Shown piece after piece: positions 8,810-17,853 of a stretch of DNA of 64,000 nucleotides. The position numbers and the translations under genes are program-made. This DNA comes from Candidatus Obscuribacterales bacterium (GTDB lineage Bacteria > Cyanobacteriota > Vampirovibrionia > Obscuribacterales > Obscuribacteraceae). The notes under the pieces are model-generated. The model made no database searches. It saw only the letters and a program-made list of their open reading frames with translations, and was not told where the DNA came from. The stretch covers positions 1 through 64,000 of the forward strand of contig JAIEQI010000034.1 of NCBI GenBank assembly GCA_019747875.1, read 5' to 3'. Position 1 is the stretch's first letter. Each line of letters starts with the position of its first letter.

Positions 8810-9610
8810 CTATTGTGCAGGCAAGTAACGCGGCGCCTGATCGTCGCCCTTGAAAGTAGTTTCGCGAAGCATTTGAAACATGTACGGAACAATGCGAAGC
8901 TCGCCGGCAAATGGGGTGCTATACGCGGAAAGCAGCCATATATTGAGGCCTAAGCTCAAGGTTACCAGGAGAGTCAAGATAAGATGAAAGGACGCTTTTC
9001 TCATCGGGAAAAGCAGGGTGAATACAACAGTTATGGCTGAACCAAGCATGACTACAAGCCATTGCATCTCGCCTAAGCCGTGTTGGGAAGCGACGATCCG
9101 CATTCTGCGATTTTGTCCGACCGATTGCATTGACGTTAGTATTGTTTGATGTATGTTTGTGATGCGGTCATCGTGCGGTTGAATTGATAAAGCCGCATCC
9201 CAGAGCTCCTGATATTTTTCCTGAGCTTTATCACTAGACTTATGTGTTTCCATCAGTTTCCATTCGTCATCGAGCACGTCGTCAACGTATTCTCGGCAAC
9301 AATTGCGAATAAGTTTGCGATCGGCATCTTCCAATCCTTTGGCTAATCGAAAAACATCTCCAACTGAATTTGCCTCCAGGTCAACGTTAACCCTGGCATC
9401 ATGATATCGCTCCATTGCACCGGCAACGAGAAATCCAAGCAGAACAGAGAAAAGGGTCCCGACAACACCCAACAAGGGTTCCAAAATTGGACTGTGTTCG
9501 AGCAGATCTTCGTGTTTAAAAGTCTTTCTAACAAGAAATTGTGCGAAGACGGCTGTTCCCGACAAGAGTGTGATGACAACAATTGCCATGACTGTTGTTT
9601 GTATCTGCAA
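8810..9610 (-). CDS. DUF4239 membrane protein (bestrophin-like)
   Basis: 266 residues with the DUF4239 layout: an N-terminal membrane helix (VMAIVVITLLSGTAVFAQFL), a second hydrophobic segment after LLGVVGTLFSVLLGFLVAGA, a soluble helical middle (residues ~80-175) and two C-terminal helices (VVMLGSAITVVFTLLFP; LILTLLVTLSLGLNIWLL). The fold is related to bestrophin channels, so an ion or osmotic role is possible but not shown. TTG start at 9610 is supported by a GGAGGG ribosome-binding site. A weak copy of the window's inverted repeat lies 68 bp upstream (9678-9693), suggesting co-regulation with the neighbouring Usps. Confidence 0.75.
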   Translation of the reverse strand: MQIQTTVMAIVVITLLSGTAVFAQFLVRKTFKHEDLLEHSPILEPLLGVVGTLFSVLLGFLVAGAMERYHDARVNVDLEANSVGDVFRLAKGLEDADRKLIRNCCREYVDDVLDDEWKLMETHKSSDKAQEKYQELWDAALSIQPHDDRITNIHQTILTSMQSVGQNRRMRIVASQHGLGEMQWLVVMLGSAITVVFTLLFPMRKASFHLILTLLVTLSLGLNIWLLSAYSTPFAGELRIVPYMFQMLRETTFKGDDQAPRYLPAQ

Positions 9611-9677
9611 TTACCCTCCACCCGAACACTTTCAGAGTCGGCAAATTCAGTGGTCAGGGCATTATAAACTATGTCCG

Positions 9678-9693
9678 TAATCTGGAAGGATGG
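9678..9693. promoter_or_regulatory. Inverted-repeat operator, weak copy (DUF4239)
   Basis: TAATCT-GGAA-GGATGG, three mismatches to the TCATCC-N4-GGATGA consensus but with the right spacing, in the promoter region of the DUF4239 gene. Confidence 0.35.
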
Positions 9694-9732
9694 CTTGTCG
9701 ACATCTTGAGAACTGTCAGGGCTTTTGGTGCA

Positions 9733-10170
9733 TTATTTTGTGGTTTTGACGATTGTCAAGGTGCAGGGGAGATGTTGCATTAGTTCTGCAGAGACATTTC
9801 CGCAGAAGAACTTACTAAGTTCATTTCGCTGATGGGGCGCCACTACGGTTTCGTCTATCTTGTGCTGTTGCACGTACCGAAGGATCTCTTCGCCTGGATG
9901 CCCATGTAACACCTGCTGTCTAATATCACAGTTTGGATTTGTCTTTCTGAATTCTTTCGCCATTCGATCTAGCAACTGGCTGGCTTCGTCCCATTTTGCC
10001 TCTGCAAATTCAGTCAAACCAGGCCAAGATTCCTTTTCCTTCTTGTTTGGTAGCCACTGAACAACATGAACAAAATGGATCTCGACATCATTTCTTACTG
10101 GGGTTCTTTTCAGATGTTCCAAAACGGATTCGCCCATTTGTTGGTCAGAAATCGCCACTAGTATTTTCAT
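9733..10170 (-). CDS. Divergent universal stress protein lacking the ATP motif
   Basis: About 145 residues from the ATG at 10170 (MKILVAISDQQMGE, with AAGGA eight bases upstream; the frame is open to 10203). Usp fold is clear at the N-terminus (beta-1, IHFVHVV) and in HGHPGEEILRYVQQHKIDETVVA. The nucleotide-binding core G-2x-G-9x-G-S is missing: the segment reads APHQRNELSKFFCGNVSAEL, so this copy probably does not bind ATP. Last gene of the operon 10961-9733, 22 bp after the cytochrome fragment. Confidence 0.8.
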   Translation of the reverse strand: MKILVAISDQQMGESVLEHLKRTPVRNDVEIHFVHVVQWLPNKKEKESWPGLTEFAEAKWDEASQLLDRMAKEFRKTNPNCDIRQQVLHGHPGEEILRYVQQHKIDETVVAPHQRNELSKFFCGNVSAELMQHLPCTLTIVKTTK

Positions 10171-10192
10171 GATAATGTCCTTAGCTAGGAGT

Positions 10193-10405
10193 TTACGCCG
10201 CAAGATTCCATTGATTGTGATTCCGATAGCTGACTACCTTGCCTTTGCCACCAATTGAATGGCATGCAGCACAGTGATTTTGTTTGTAGATTTCCTGTCC
10301 AGACTTGGCGCCTGGCACTCTCTCCGCCTTTGCAGAAACTATGAGCCCGGAAATGATAGCGAAGACCGTAGCTACAGCTAAAAATCTAGTGAACAAATTT
10401 GGCAA
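10193..10405 (-). CDS. Short c-type cytochrome, possibly truncated
   Basis: 70 residues: a signal peptide (FLAVATVFAIISGLIVSAKA), then GQEIYKQNHCAACHSIGGKGKVV with the heme-attachment motif CAACH. The usual cytochrome c domain continues for ~60 residues to a distal Met ligand; here the frame stops ~20 residues after CXXCH (SYRNHNQWNLAA), and the other frames do not restore homology. So it is either a truncated relic or a minimal heme peptide. TTG start at 10405 with AAGGGAA upstream. It lies between two Usp genes on the same strand. Confidence 0.55.
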   Translation of the reverse strand: MPNLFTRFLAVATVFAIISGLIVSAKAERVPGAKSGQEIYKQNHCAACHSIGGKGKVVSYRNHNQWNLAA

Positions 10406-10457
10406 GGATCATTCCCTTTGCTATTTTGGGATTTTATGACGTCAGATGCAGCTCGAG

Positions 10458-10961
10458 TTACTTTGCTGCTGCTTCCTTCTTCTGCTCCTGATGTGATTTT
10501 GCCGTTGAATTCTGATCGGTTTCAGGGATTCGTACTACAGTAACGGAGCAGTTTGCAGCTGACATGACGGCTTCTGCGACGCTTCCAAGTAGAAGCTTAT
10601 TGAATCCACGTCTACCATGAGAGCCCATAATGATTAGATCGGCTGGCCATTCTTTTGCAGCATTGATAATTCCGTATTTTGGAATCTCCGTGAATACATC
10701 TGTAAAGACATGATGGTGAGGCACGGCCTTCTGCAGGTTCTTTTTCATGTCCGCCATTAATGAGGTCGCATATTTTGTGCTTTGTTCGTTTATTTCTTGC
10801 AGCAGCGCTGATGGATAAACGGACATGTAACTGCCAATCAGTAGTGGTTCGATGACGTGAATGATCTTGAATTCGGTATCTTCCGACCATTGATGCTTCG
10901 AAATGAAATCAATTACCGCAAGTCCATATTTCTGGTCTTCGACAGCAACTAGAACTTTCAT
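10458..10961 (-). CDS. Universal stress protein (UspA family)
   Basis: About 167 residues from the ATG at 10961, which has a GGAGGA ribosome-binding site seven bases upstream; the frame runs on to 11000 with non-family sequence. MKVLVAVEDQKY at beta-1, KIIHVIEPLLIG, and the full ATP motif IIMGSHGRRGFNKLLLGSVAEAV (G-2x-G-9x-G-S). A Lys/Gln-rich tail of ~20 residues ends the protein. First gene of an operon with the cytochrome fragment and the divergent Usp. Divergent from ppsA; a perfect inverted repeat lies 82 bp upstream at 11043-11058. Confidence 0.92.
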   Translation of the reverse strand: MKVLVAVEDQKYGLAVIDFISKHQWSEDTEFKIIHVIEPLLIGSYMSVYPSALLQEINEQSTKYATSLMADMKKNLQKAVPHHHVFTDVFTEIPKYGIINAAKEWPADLIIMGSHGRRGFNKLLLGSVAEAVMSAANCSVTVVRIPETDQNSTAKSHQEQKKEAAAK

Positions 10962-11042
10962 GGTTTGTCCTCCGTGATGGCAACTATTGCAATTAAACAC
11001 CGTCTCGTTAGTGAAAACCTCATTCTAGAGCACAACCTTAGA

Positions 11043-11058
11043 TCATCCCTGAGGATGA
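11043..11058. promoter_or_regulatory. Inverted-repeat operator, perfect copy (usp/ppsA)
   Basis: TCATCC-CTGA-GGATGA, both half-sites perfect. It lies in the 222-bp region between divergent usp (start 10961) and ppsA (start 11184). Confidence 0.65.
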
Positions 11059-11094
11059 CCTTTCAGTAAGTCTTGAGAAAGAGATTAAGGTAAG

Positions 11095-11110
11095 TAGTCC
11101 ATCGGGACGA
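11095..11110. promoter_or_regulatory. Inverted-repeat operator, variant copy (ppsA side)
   Basis: TAGTCC-ATCG-GGACGA keeps the TCC-N4-GGA core, spacing and dyad, 74 bp before ppsA. Together with the copy at 11043 it gives the divergent promoters one site each, the same arrangement as in the usp/hypF region. Confidence 0.45.
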
Positions 11111-11183
11111 CGAATATCTTGACCAATGATTGTAGATTCATATTGGAGCCACGACGATTATTACCAGGGAAGCAAAGGAATGC

Positions 11184-13592
11184 ATGATGGCAAAGTATAT
11201 AAGGAAGTTTCAAGAAGTCTCTCTGGGGGATGTTGAACTTGTTGGTGGCAAAAATGCATCCTTAGGGGAGATGATTCAATCACTTGCGAACGAAGGTATT
11301 CGTGTGCCTGACGGTTTCGTGATAACGTCCGAAGGCTATAGTGCCCTTCTGGAGCATGGAGGAATCAGCGAATCGCTTCGTGTGCTGTTGCAAGGACTGG
11401 ACAAAAGCAATGTTGCAGAATTGTCTAGACGGGGAAAACAAGCGCGAGCGATGATTCGGAAAACAGGTTTGCCTGACGACTTGTCGCTGGAGATATGCCA
11501 GGCTTATAAAGATCTCTGCGAGCAATATGGAGATGCAGCCGATGTTGCTGTGCGATCAAGTGCAACAGCTGAAGATTTGCCTGAGGCTTCCTTTGCAGGG
11601 CAACAAGAGTCCTTTCTCAATATAAGCGGTGAAACGGCTCTTCTCGATGCTTGCTTAAACTGTTTCGCATCCTTATTCACAGATCGCGCGATCGCCTACC
11701 GGCTTGATCAAGGTTTTGATCACGAGTCTGTAAAACTTTCAGTCGGTGTCCAAAAGATGGTTCGGTCTGACCTTGCTAGCTCCGGAGTGATTTTTACCAT
11801 CGATCCAGAAAGTGGATTCAGAGATATTGTACTGGTTACTGCTTCTTATGGTCTCGGAGAGAACATCGTAGCCGGACGAGTGGATCCCGATGAGTTCGTC
11901 TTATTCAAGCCGAAACTGAAGGAAGGATACAAATCAATAATAAAGCGGAAGATTGGCTCAAAGCAATTCAAGCTGGTCTATGCAGGACACGGAACGCGTA
12001 CTACGGCTAATTTAGAAACGCTTCCGGAAGAGCGAAAAAAGCTTTGCTTGAGTGATGAAGATGCCATCACGCTTGCTGAATGGTCGATGAAAATCGAGGA
12101 GCACTACAGTCGTCGATATGGACGTTGCACGGCAATGGATATCGAATGGGCAAAAGATGGATTAGATGGATCGATCTACATAGTACAAGCCAGACCCGAG
12201 ACGATTCACCAGGAAGAACATGCGGCTGTGCTGGACTCTTACAGGCTTAGCTCTGATGGAAAGCTTCTTCTTACCGGCAAAGCGATCGGAGAACGAATTG
12301 GTGCTGGAAATGCCAGACAAATAACTTCAGTCAGAGATCTGCATAAATTTAAAGATGGAGAGGTCTTAATTGCCGATATGACCGATCCGGATTGGGAGCC
12401 TATCATGAAACGAGCTTCCGCAATAGTGACCAACCGTGGCGGACGTACCTGTCATGCCGCCATCGTTAGCCGTGAAATGGGCGTGCCATGCGTCGTCGGC
12501 ACTGGAACTGCCACAGCCTTGATAAAGGACGGACAACCTATAACAGTTAGCTGCGCCCCTGCTGCCAGCGGTATGGTTTTTGACGGTGTTTTAGAATACA
12601 GCCATGAACAAATTAAGGTCGAGCAGTTGCCACGGACCAGAACAAAAATAATGCTCAATCTTGCAAATCCGGAACAGGCATTGGCTTTGTCATTTTTGCC
12701 CGTTGAAGGTGTTGGATTGGTCCGCCAGGAATTCGTCATTGCAAATGAGATCAGAATTCATCCCCTTGCTTTGATCAAGTTTGATTCTCTCGTTGATGTC
12801 TCAGCTAAGAAAGAAATCGAGTTGCTGACAAAAAACTATGCTACTAAAACAGACTTTTTTGTGGATAAGCTTGCTGAAGGCATAGCCACGATCGCAGCCG
12901 CCTTCTATCCCAGGGAAATCATTGTGCGCTTTTCGGATTTTAAGACCAACGAGTACGCAAATTTGATCGGAGGCAAGCAGTTCGAACCAAAAGAAGAAAA
13001 CCCGATGATTGGTTTTCGCGGAGCTTCGCGCTATTACAGCAATGAGTACAGAGAAGGATTTGCCCTGGAATGCCAGGCCATTAGATTAGTAAGAGAAAGC
13101 ATGGGGCTAGATAATGTGAAGGTCATGGTCCCCTTCTGCCGTACACCTGAGGAAGGCCAACTAGTGATCGAGGAGATGGCTAAGAATGGTTTGATCAAAG
13201 GTGTGAACGGACTTGAGGTTTACGTAATGTGCGAGTTACCTTCAAATGTTGTGGCTGCTGACTTGTTTGCAGAAGTGTTCGACGGCTTTTCGATTGGATC
13301 AAATGATCTGACGCAATTGGTCCTTGGTGTAGATCGAGACTCTGAAATTGTCTCGCATTTGTTTGACGAGCGACTTGAGCCGGTGAAACGCATGATTACG
13401 ATGGCTGTTAAAGCTGCCAAACGGGCCGGCAGGAAAATTGGTATTTGCGGACAGGCGCCCAGCGACTATCCTGAGTTCGCGCGTTTTCTAATCGAGCTTG
13501 AGATTGACAGCATATCGCTCAATGAGGATGCAGTTGTCAGAACCCTGATCGATGTGGCACGGCACGAGAAGGATGCCATTTGTGCATCTTAA
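11184..13592 (+). CDS. ppsA: Phosphoenolpyruvate synthase
   Basis: 802 residues, close to the family's usual ~790. It makes PEP from pyruvate and ATP, releasing AMP and phosphate. Domains: N-terminal ATP-grasp domain (GGKNASLGEMI, DVAVRSSATAEDLPEASFAG, ~15-350), the central phosphohistidine domain with GGRTCHAAIVSRE (catalytic H424) and the C-terminal PEP/pyruvate TIM barrel (MIGFRGASRY, MVPFCRT, SIGSNDLTQLVLGVDRDS, GICGQAPSDYP with the catalytic Cys). The long central and C-terminal motifs are of PEP synthase rather than of pyruvate phosphate dikinase. Two ATGs (11184, 11187). Divergent from a Usp and preceded by two inverted repeats, so probably induced with it. Confidence 0.95.
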   Translation: MMAKYIRKFQEVSLGDVELVGGKNASLGEMIQSLANEGIRVPDGFVITSEGYSALLEHGGISESLRVLLQGLDKSNVAELSRRGKQARAMIRKTGLPDDLSLEICQAYKDLCEQYGDAADVAVRSSATAEDLPEASFAGQQESFLNISGETALLDACLNCFASLFTDRAIAYRLDQGFDHESVKLSVGVQKMVRSDLASSGVIFTIDPESGFRDIVLVTASYGLGENIVAGRVDPDEFVLFKPKLKEGYKSIIKRKIGSKQFKLVYAGHGTRTTANLETLPEERKKLCLSDEDAITLAEWSMKIEEHYSRRYGRCTAMDIEWAKDGLDGSIYIVQARPETIHQEEHAAVLDSYRLSSDGKLLLTGKAIGERIGAGNARQITSVRDLHKFKDGEVLIADMTDPDWEPIMKRASAIVTNRGGRTCHAAIVSREMGVPCVVGTGTATALIKDGQPITVSCAPAASGMVFDGVLEYSHEQIKVEQLPRTRTKIMLNLANPEQALALSFLPVEGVGLVRQEFVIANEIRIHPLALIKFDSLVDVSAKKEIELLTKNYATKTDFFVDKLAEGIATIAAAFYPREIIVRFSDFKTNEYANLIGGKQFEPKEENPMIGFRGASRYYSNEYREGFALECQAIRLVRESMGLDNVKVMVPFCRTPEEGQLVIEEMAKNGLIKGVNGLEVYVMCELPSNVVAADLFAEVFDGFSIGSNDLTQLVLGVDRDSEIVSHLFDERLEPVKRMITMAVKAAKRAGRKIGICGQAPSDYPEFARFLIELEIDSISLNEDAVVRTLIDVARHEKDAICAS

Positions 13593-13695
13593 GAAGTCGG
13601 CTCCAAACATGATTTCCGAGTTCTAGGGATGAAATTGTAAGCACAATAAATTTTGCGCATGCGAGCCTATTATCTTAGCGCTGACTTCCGTGCGA

Positions 13696-14217
13696 TTAGC
13701 TCCACAACGGTTTTTGTGCAAGCAAAGTTTTCTTTTGGCTCGTAAGAAATGCGAATATGCGATCCCAAATCTTTCTTATCTTGGGTGCAGTTGCATCTTT
13801 GGATTGCAGCGAAAGGCATCGTTCCAGATGAGTTCTCGCTTCGTTCAATATGAAGTTGGATTCTCCTGCAACAAAACTGGCCTCGCCCATTCTACCTTGT
13901 CTTCTTAAAACTTCGCTGAGAAAACGTAGAGCTGCTGCTTTTTCAATTTGAAGGCTGCGATCTGATATTCCGTAAACATTTATACATTCCGTGATTGATT
14001 CTTCCGCTTTTTTCCAGTTGCCTTTCTCAATCTGTAGCTGTCCTATGCAGAGAAGCAGATTCGCTAGACGTGTTTTCTCAAGGTTCAAGTTGACTGCGCC
14101 AGCAAGCGCTATTTGGTATAGCTGCTCAGCCTGTTCCAGGGCTTGCGCACTGTGAGCCTCACGCGCGTTTGCAAAGACTTTTTCCCACGCGGCCTGACAA
14201 ATGTGTTCTCTCGCCAT
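13696..14217 (-). CDS. TPR-repeat protein
   Basis: 173 residues, all helical, without signal peptide. It has two or three TPR-like units (AREAHSAQALEQAEQLYQIAL; LLLCIGQLQIEKGNWKKAEESI; ALRFLSEVLRRQGRMGEASFV). Short TPR proteins act as protein-binding scaffolds; partner unknown. ATG at 14217 with GAGGTAA upstream. It stands alone, convergent with ppsA. Confidence 0.6.
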   Translation of the reverse strand: MAREHICQAAWEKVFANAREAHSAQALEQAEQLYQIALAGAVNLNLEKTRLANLLLCIGQLQIEKGNWKKAEESITECINVYGISDRSLQIEKAAALRFLSEVLRRQGRMGEASFVAGESNFILNEARTHLERCLSLQSKDATAPKIRKIWDRIFAFLTSQKKTLLAQKPLWS

Positions 14218-14451
14218 GGAATTACCTCACTGGCTATCAATAAGTGTATGATTCTCAAGCTTATCGATGATATATGAAGCTGGCATCCATCTAAAGCCTG
14301 AATTGCAGTCGCATTCTTCATCTGTCGGATGATTGCCAGCAAGCCAGGAACAATAAGAGCTATCGTTCCTCATTTAGTGTTGAGGACTCTTGAATCAGTA
14401 TTTCTCATTCCGATGAATGATGTTAGCCGTTCTGCTGGATGCTAAATTGAA

Positions 14452-15030
14452 GTGCATAAGTTTTCGCAAATGTCCCCGTTTACGCCGTTTGCTGGACACG
14501 CAGTTTTACAGTGGCTGGCGATGCTTGTTGTGAATCTCGAAGTATGTCTGGGGACTAAGCTTCTCTGTCATTGTCGAATTGAGAAATGGAAAATGACCAA
14601 ACGCGCTATTCGTAATATTGAGAAAGTTCTTCAGGCGCGTAAGGCATCGCCATTCCACGATAAAAAAGACTTGTTGCGCAGGAATGAGCCTGATTCTGGG
14701 AATAACCTCTTGGCTGAAGTTAGCTCTGAGGAAGCGCAGGACAGTCTAGTTAAAAATATATCTGTATTGGCGACTGCAGGTGCGACTGTTTGCTTGATGA
14801 ATCTCTTCTATAGCTTCTTACCTGGAATAGTGCGAGTTGTCGCGCTGCCTGTTGTTCTTTTTGCTTCAATGGTGCTAGGCACCGATTTTGTTGCCCCGGT
14901 GCTAGTTGATAAGTCTCGCGGTTTCAAGCATGATTTAGTGATAAAAATCATGCGCGCGTTGGATATTGGACGAGACGACGGCGAAGCGCAAGAGGAGCAA
15001 AAGGACTTGACGCGCGGTGGCTCTTGTTAG
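14452..15030 (+). CDS. Hypothetical membrane protein
   Basis: 192 residues; I do not recognise a family. After a basic stretch (MTKRAIRNIEKVLQARK) there is a hydrophobic hairpin of two helices (residues ~100-145, LVKNISVLATAGATVCLMNL and IVRVVALPVVLFASMVLG) and a charged C-terminal tail. A second possible start is the ATG at 14593 (MTKRAIRN), which would drop a poorly structured N-terminal 47 residues; I cannot decide between them. The next gene, an acyltransferase, follows on the same strand after 180 bp. Confidence 0.5.
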   Translation: MHKFSQMSPFTPFAGHAVLQWLAMLVVNLEVCLGTKLLCHCRIEKWKMTKRAIRNIEKVLQARKASPFHDKKDLLRRNEPDSGNNLLAEVSSEEAQDSLVKNISVLATAGATVCLMNLFYSFLPGIVRVVALPVVLFASMVLGTDFVAPVLVDKSRGFKHDLVIKIMRALDIGRDDGEAQEEQKDLTRGGSC

Positions 15031-15209
15031 TGGATTGCTTTCAATATGCATAAGCAGCTCATTCGTTATTATGCCGTTTGATTTGTGTTGAAAATTCTGG
15101 CGCACTTGAGACTCATACTTGCGATGGAAATATAGGTCCTTAAGCATGATTCGATGAAGCAGCAAAATTGAAATAATTACTATGTTCGTAGTGTGCAATT
15201 CTAATAACA

Positions 15210-16463
15210 ATGCTTGATTTCATTAAACCAGCCGCATCTCCATTCTTAATTACTCTCTTTCAAAGATTGTTCACCTTGATTGCATTGCAGCAAAGAGGGC
15301 CAACAAGGCTCGTCCTTTCTCCAGAGGTTAAGGTCGTTTTCAACCAGTTGAAAAAGCAAAGAACAATAATTTGTGCAAACCATCCGGGCGAAGAGGATGG
15401 ACCTGTTTTGTTCGGATTGTCTGCAATGATGCACGAAAAGTTCTTCTTCCTTGCTGCCAGGGAGATTTTTGGTAATTCCTCATCTCGATCTGCACGCATG
15501 TTACAAAGACTGGGCTGCTATTCAGTGCAGCGTGGACTGGCGGATATACATGCGTTCAAGGAGAGTTGTTCATTGCTAGAAGCGGGAAGACACAAGCTAG
15601 TGATCTTTCCGGAAGGAGAAGTGAGTTTTAAAAACGATTCTCTGCGGGAGTTTGAAAGTGGACCAGAGTTGATTGCTTTATCTACACAGAATGTTCTTAG
15701 TAAGGCAGGTTCAAGAGAAAGGGTGTTCATTCTACCTCTGGCTATTAAATATGTATTTAGTCGCGATATCGAGCGCTATTTGTTGAAAACCCTGAAGTTG
15801 TTCGAGGCGCAGCTCGGAATCATTTCTGATAACAAAACTGAGTTCCATAAAAGGTTGCGTCGTGTGTTCGATGATACGTTAAAGCAAATAGAAAGCTCAT
15901 ACGGTTTGTCGAATTCACAAGATTCTATTGATAAACGTATTTCAGCAATCTGCGATGCGCGAATATCACAGTGGGAAGTACGGCTCGGTTTGGTCCCTTC
16001 TAAGAACCTATCGCAGGTGCGGCAAATTCATCTTGTTATTAATGGCATTGCAAAATTGTTGTATGGACAAGATAATTCTGCTCTTCCTGTCGACCATTTG
16101 GCCCTGGAGGCAGCCTACCGGCAGTTGAAACAATCCATATCGCTGATGGCTGTTACAGAGCATCGATTTACGGAAAGAATGAGCCAGGAAGATGCAATTG
16201 AATTATTGCGTGCGTTAGCACAGCTGCTCAGACCAGAGATGAAAATCAAAAGAGCCGACCTGGTATATATCGGTGCAGCAGATCCAATTGATGTGTCCAA
16301 ATTCATGCCAACAGTTAGTGCCGAACGCAAATCTAAGGTAAAGGAACTGAAGCACGAATTGGAAGAACGCATCTCAAGAAGATTGAGCAGGCTGAATCAT
16401 GGGGGCTCCTCTTCGCGCATTGCACCTGGCTCCGCCACGCTTTGCAAGCACTCTTTACTGTGA
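15210..16463 (+). CDS. PlsC-like 1-acyl-glycerol-3-phosphate acyltransferase
   Basis: 417 residues. The N-terminal half is a PlsC/LPLAT domain: ICANHPGEEDGPVLFG (the catalytic HX4D), REIFGNSSSRSARMLQRLG, VQRGLADIHAF and VIFPEGEVSF (the FPEG substrate motif). Such enzymes acylate lysophosphatidate or another hydroxyl acceptor at the membrane. The C-terminal ~190 residues are helical and charged and belong to no domain I recognise; they are longer than in typical PlsC (~240 residues). No transmembrane helix is evident. Confidence 0.75.
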   Translation: MLDFIKPAASPFLITLFQRLFTLIALQQRGPTRLVLSPEVKVVFNQLKKQRTIICANHPGEEDGPVLFGLSAMMHEKFFFLAAREIFGNSSSRSARMLQRLGCYSVQRGLADIHAFKESCSLLEAGRHKLVIFPEGEVSFKNDSLREFESGPELIALSTQNVLSKAGSRERVFILPLAIKYVFSRDIERYLLKTLKLFEAQLGIISDNKTEFHKRLRRVFDDTLKQIESSYGLSNSQDSIDKRISAICDARISQWEVRLGLVPSKNLSQVRQIHLVINGIAKLLYGQDNSALPVDHLALEAAYRQLKQSISLMAVTEHRFTERMSQEDAIELLRALAQLLRPEMKIKRADLVYIGAADPIDVSKFMPTVSAERKSKVKELKHELEERISRRLSRLNHGGSSSRIAPGSATLCKHSLL

Positions 16464-16604
16464 GGCGCAAAGGAAGGAACAATACCTCACGAATATCAAT
16501 CTTTGGAATGATTCTCTTCTGAACGGAAAAAGATACACTGATAAGTACGGTTTGCTTATCGTTAATACAGTAAGCCAAAAGGATTATTGCAGACGCACCC
16601 CTTT

Positions 16605-16636
16605 GAACGGGTCACAGTAACAGCTGTGATCCGTTC
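16605..16636. terminator. Hairpin between convergent genes
   Basis: A 13-bp stem (GAACGGGTCACAG / CTGTGATCCGTTC, one G-T wobble) with loop TAACAG lies between the convergent acyltransferase and patatin genes. No T-run follows on either side, so a bidirectional intrinsic terminator is likely but not certain. Confidence 0.5.
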
Positions 16637-16664
16637 TAGCTTGGTCGTTAGAGAATTTCGAAAA

Positions 16665-17762
16665 TCAGCCAATAAATGAACCTGGTCTACACTCGCTAAG
16701 TAAAAGAAGTCTATTGCAAATCGCTTCTAGATTCTTTGGCTCGGAGCAAAACTTATCAGCACATTGCTTCAGTGCTTTTAAGTTCTTGCTTGAGGCATCA
16801 TCGATCGCAAGCTTTGCCGACATGTCGTTAAGTTCTACTTGGACGCGGTGATATGACGTGTTTGGCATTAGATACTGCATTTGTTGATGAGTGCATTCAC
16901 TATTGCTTTCCATTACAAGTTCTAGCATTGGAACAGACCATTGCACATATCCCCAAAGGCTTACAAATTCATCGGAGAGAGTTCGATGTGATTTGCCTGT
17001 GCCCAGCGATACGATGAAAATGCTTTTTTGATTATTTGCGTTTTCTGCTTTTGACTCTGAAAGTGCACAAATTGAAGGATTGTTGGCAAAGACACCGCCG
17101 TCCACGAGGCAAATTTGACGGCCGGCAATGCCTGCTCGGGGAAAGCGTACCGGATGAAAGACAGTTGGCGATGCACTGGCAGCCAGAGCAACATCTCGCA
17201 TTTGGAAATCATGTTCAGGGGCTATTCTTGCCAGCCGACTATTGAACAGGTAAGGTACTCGATGTTCAATGTCATAGCAAGGAATTAAGACGTGGCTGAG
17301 AGAGTTTTTTAGTCGGCACTCTTCAAATGCTTCTTTAAGAACTGCTTGTAAAGCAAAAGACTTATATTTTGGGCCAATGAGGTTGCCCCACCATGATTGT
17401 GGATCCTGAAAAATCAGTGGTATTTTTTCTTGATAAAGTTGGCAAAGTTGTCTGGCGGAAAACTGTGGTTTCTCGGGTTGCTGCGGGTCTGGTTTTGTGA
17501 GCCCCAGGGCTAGGATTCCTCCGGTGGACGTGCCAGCGATCAGGTCAAAGAGTTCAGAAATTCGCTTTCCAGTGCGCTCTTCGATAGCCGCTAAAATAGT
17601 GGCAGGAATGATCCCTCGGACGCCGCCCCCATCGATTGACAAAATTCGTTGAATATTTTCCATCATCAAACTCGGGTCATACCTGTCAAGTCGGCTCTTC
17701 CACCTTTTCTCGTGATGCATGCAAAAGGTTCTAGTCGGATTATAGAGTGTTTCAAGTTGCAT
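16665..17762 (-). CDS. Patatin-like phospholipase
   Basis: 365 residues (about 332 if it starts at the Met pair at positions 33-34). Patatin fold: oxyanion loop SIDGGGVRGIIPA, nucleophile elbow AGTSTGGIL (S79) and DGGVFANNP with the catalytic Asp of the Ser-Asp dyad. It hydrolyses acyl esters of phospholipids or neutral lipids in the cytoplasm. No signal peptide is evident, so an exported effector role is not supported. It is convergent with an acyltransferase, suggesting a lipid-remodelling pair. Confidence 0.9.
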   Translation of the reverse strand: MQLETLYNPTRTFCMHHEKRWKSRLDRYDPSLMMENIQRILSIDGGGVRGIIPATILAAIEERTGKRISELFDLIAGTSTGGILALGLTKPDPQQPEKPQFSARQLCQLYQEKIPLIFQDPQSWWGNLIGPKYKSFALQAVLKEAFEECRLKNSLSHVLIPCYDIEHRVPYLFNSRLARIAPEHDFQMRDVALAASASPTVFHPVRFPRAGIAGRQICLVDGGVFANNPSICALSESKAENANNQKSIFIVSLGTGKSHRTLSDEFVSLWGYVQWSVPMLELVMESNSECTHQQMQYLMPNTSYHRVQVELNDMSAKLAIDDASSKNLKALKQCADKFCSEPKNLEAICNRLLLLSECRPGSFIG

Positions 17763-17803
17763 GTCCTCTGATTAAGTACTGTATCCACTAGCCATTTGTG
17801 TCT

Positions 17804-17841
17804 CTTCTCCAGCATCGTTCCATGTAATGATGCTGGAGAAG
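17804..17841 (-). terminator. Perfect 13-bp hairpin between TPR gene and patatin gene
   Basis: CTTCTCCAGCATC (17804-17816) and GATGCTGGAGAAG (17829-17841) are perfect inverted copies around a 12-base loop. It sits 12 bp past the stop of the TPR gene and 42 bp before the patatin start, both on the minus strand. There is no T-run, so it may be a terminator, an mRNA-stabilising stem or an operator. Confidence 0.5.
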
Positions 17842-17853
17842 CACTATAGTGTT

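Noticed and set aside
8780..8825. TTGCACA...TGTGCAG inverted repeat between hypE and DUF4239
   Set aside because: Stem is only 5-6 bp with a loop over 25 bases; too weak to call a terminator.
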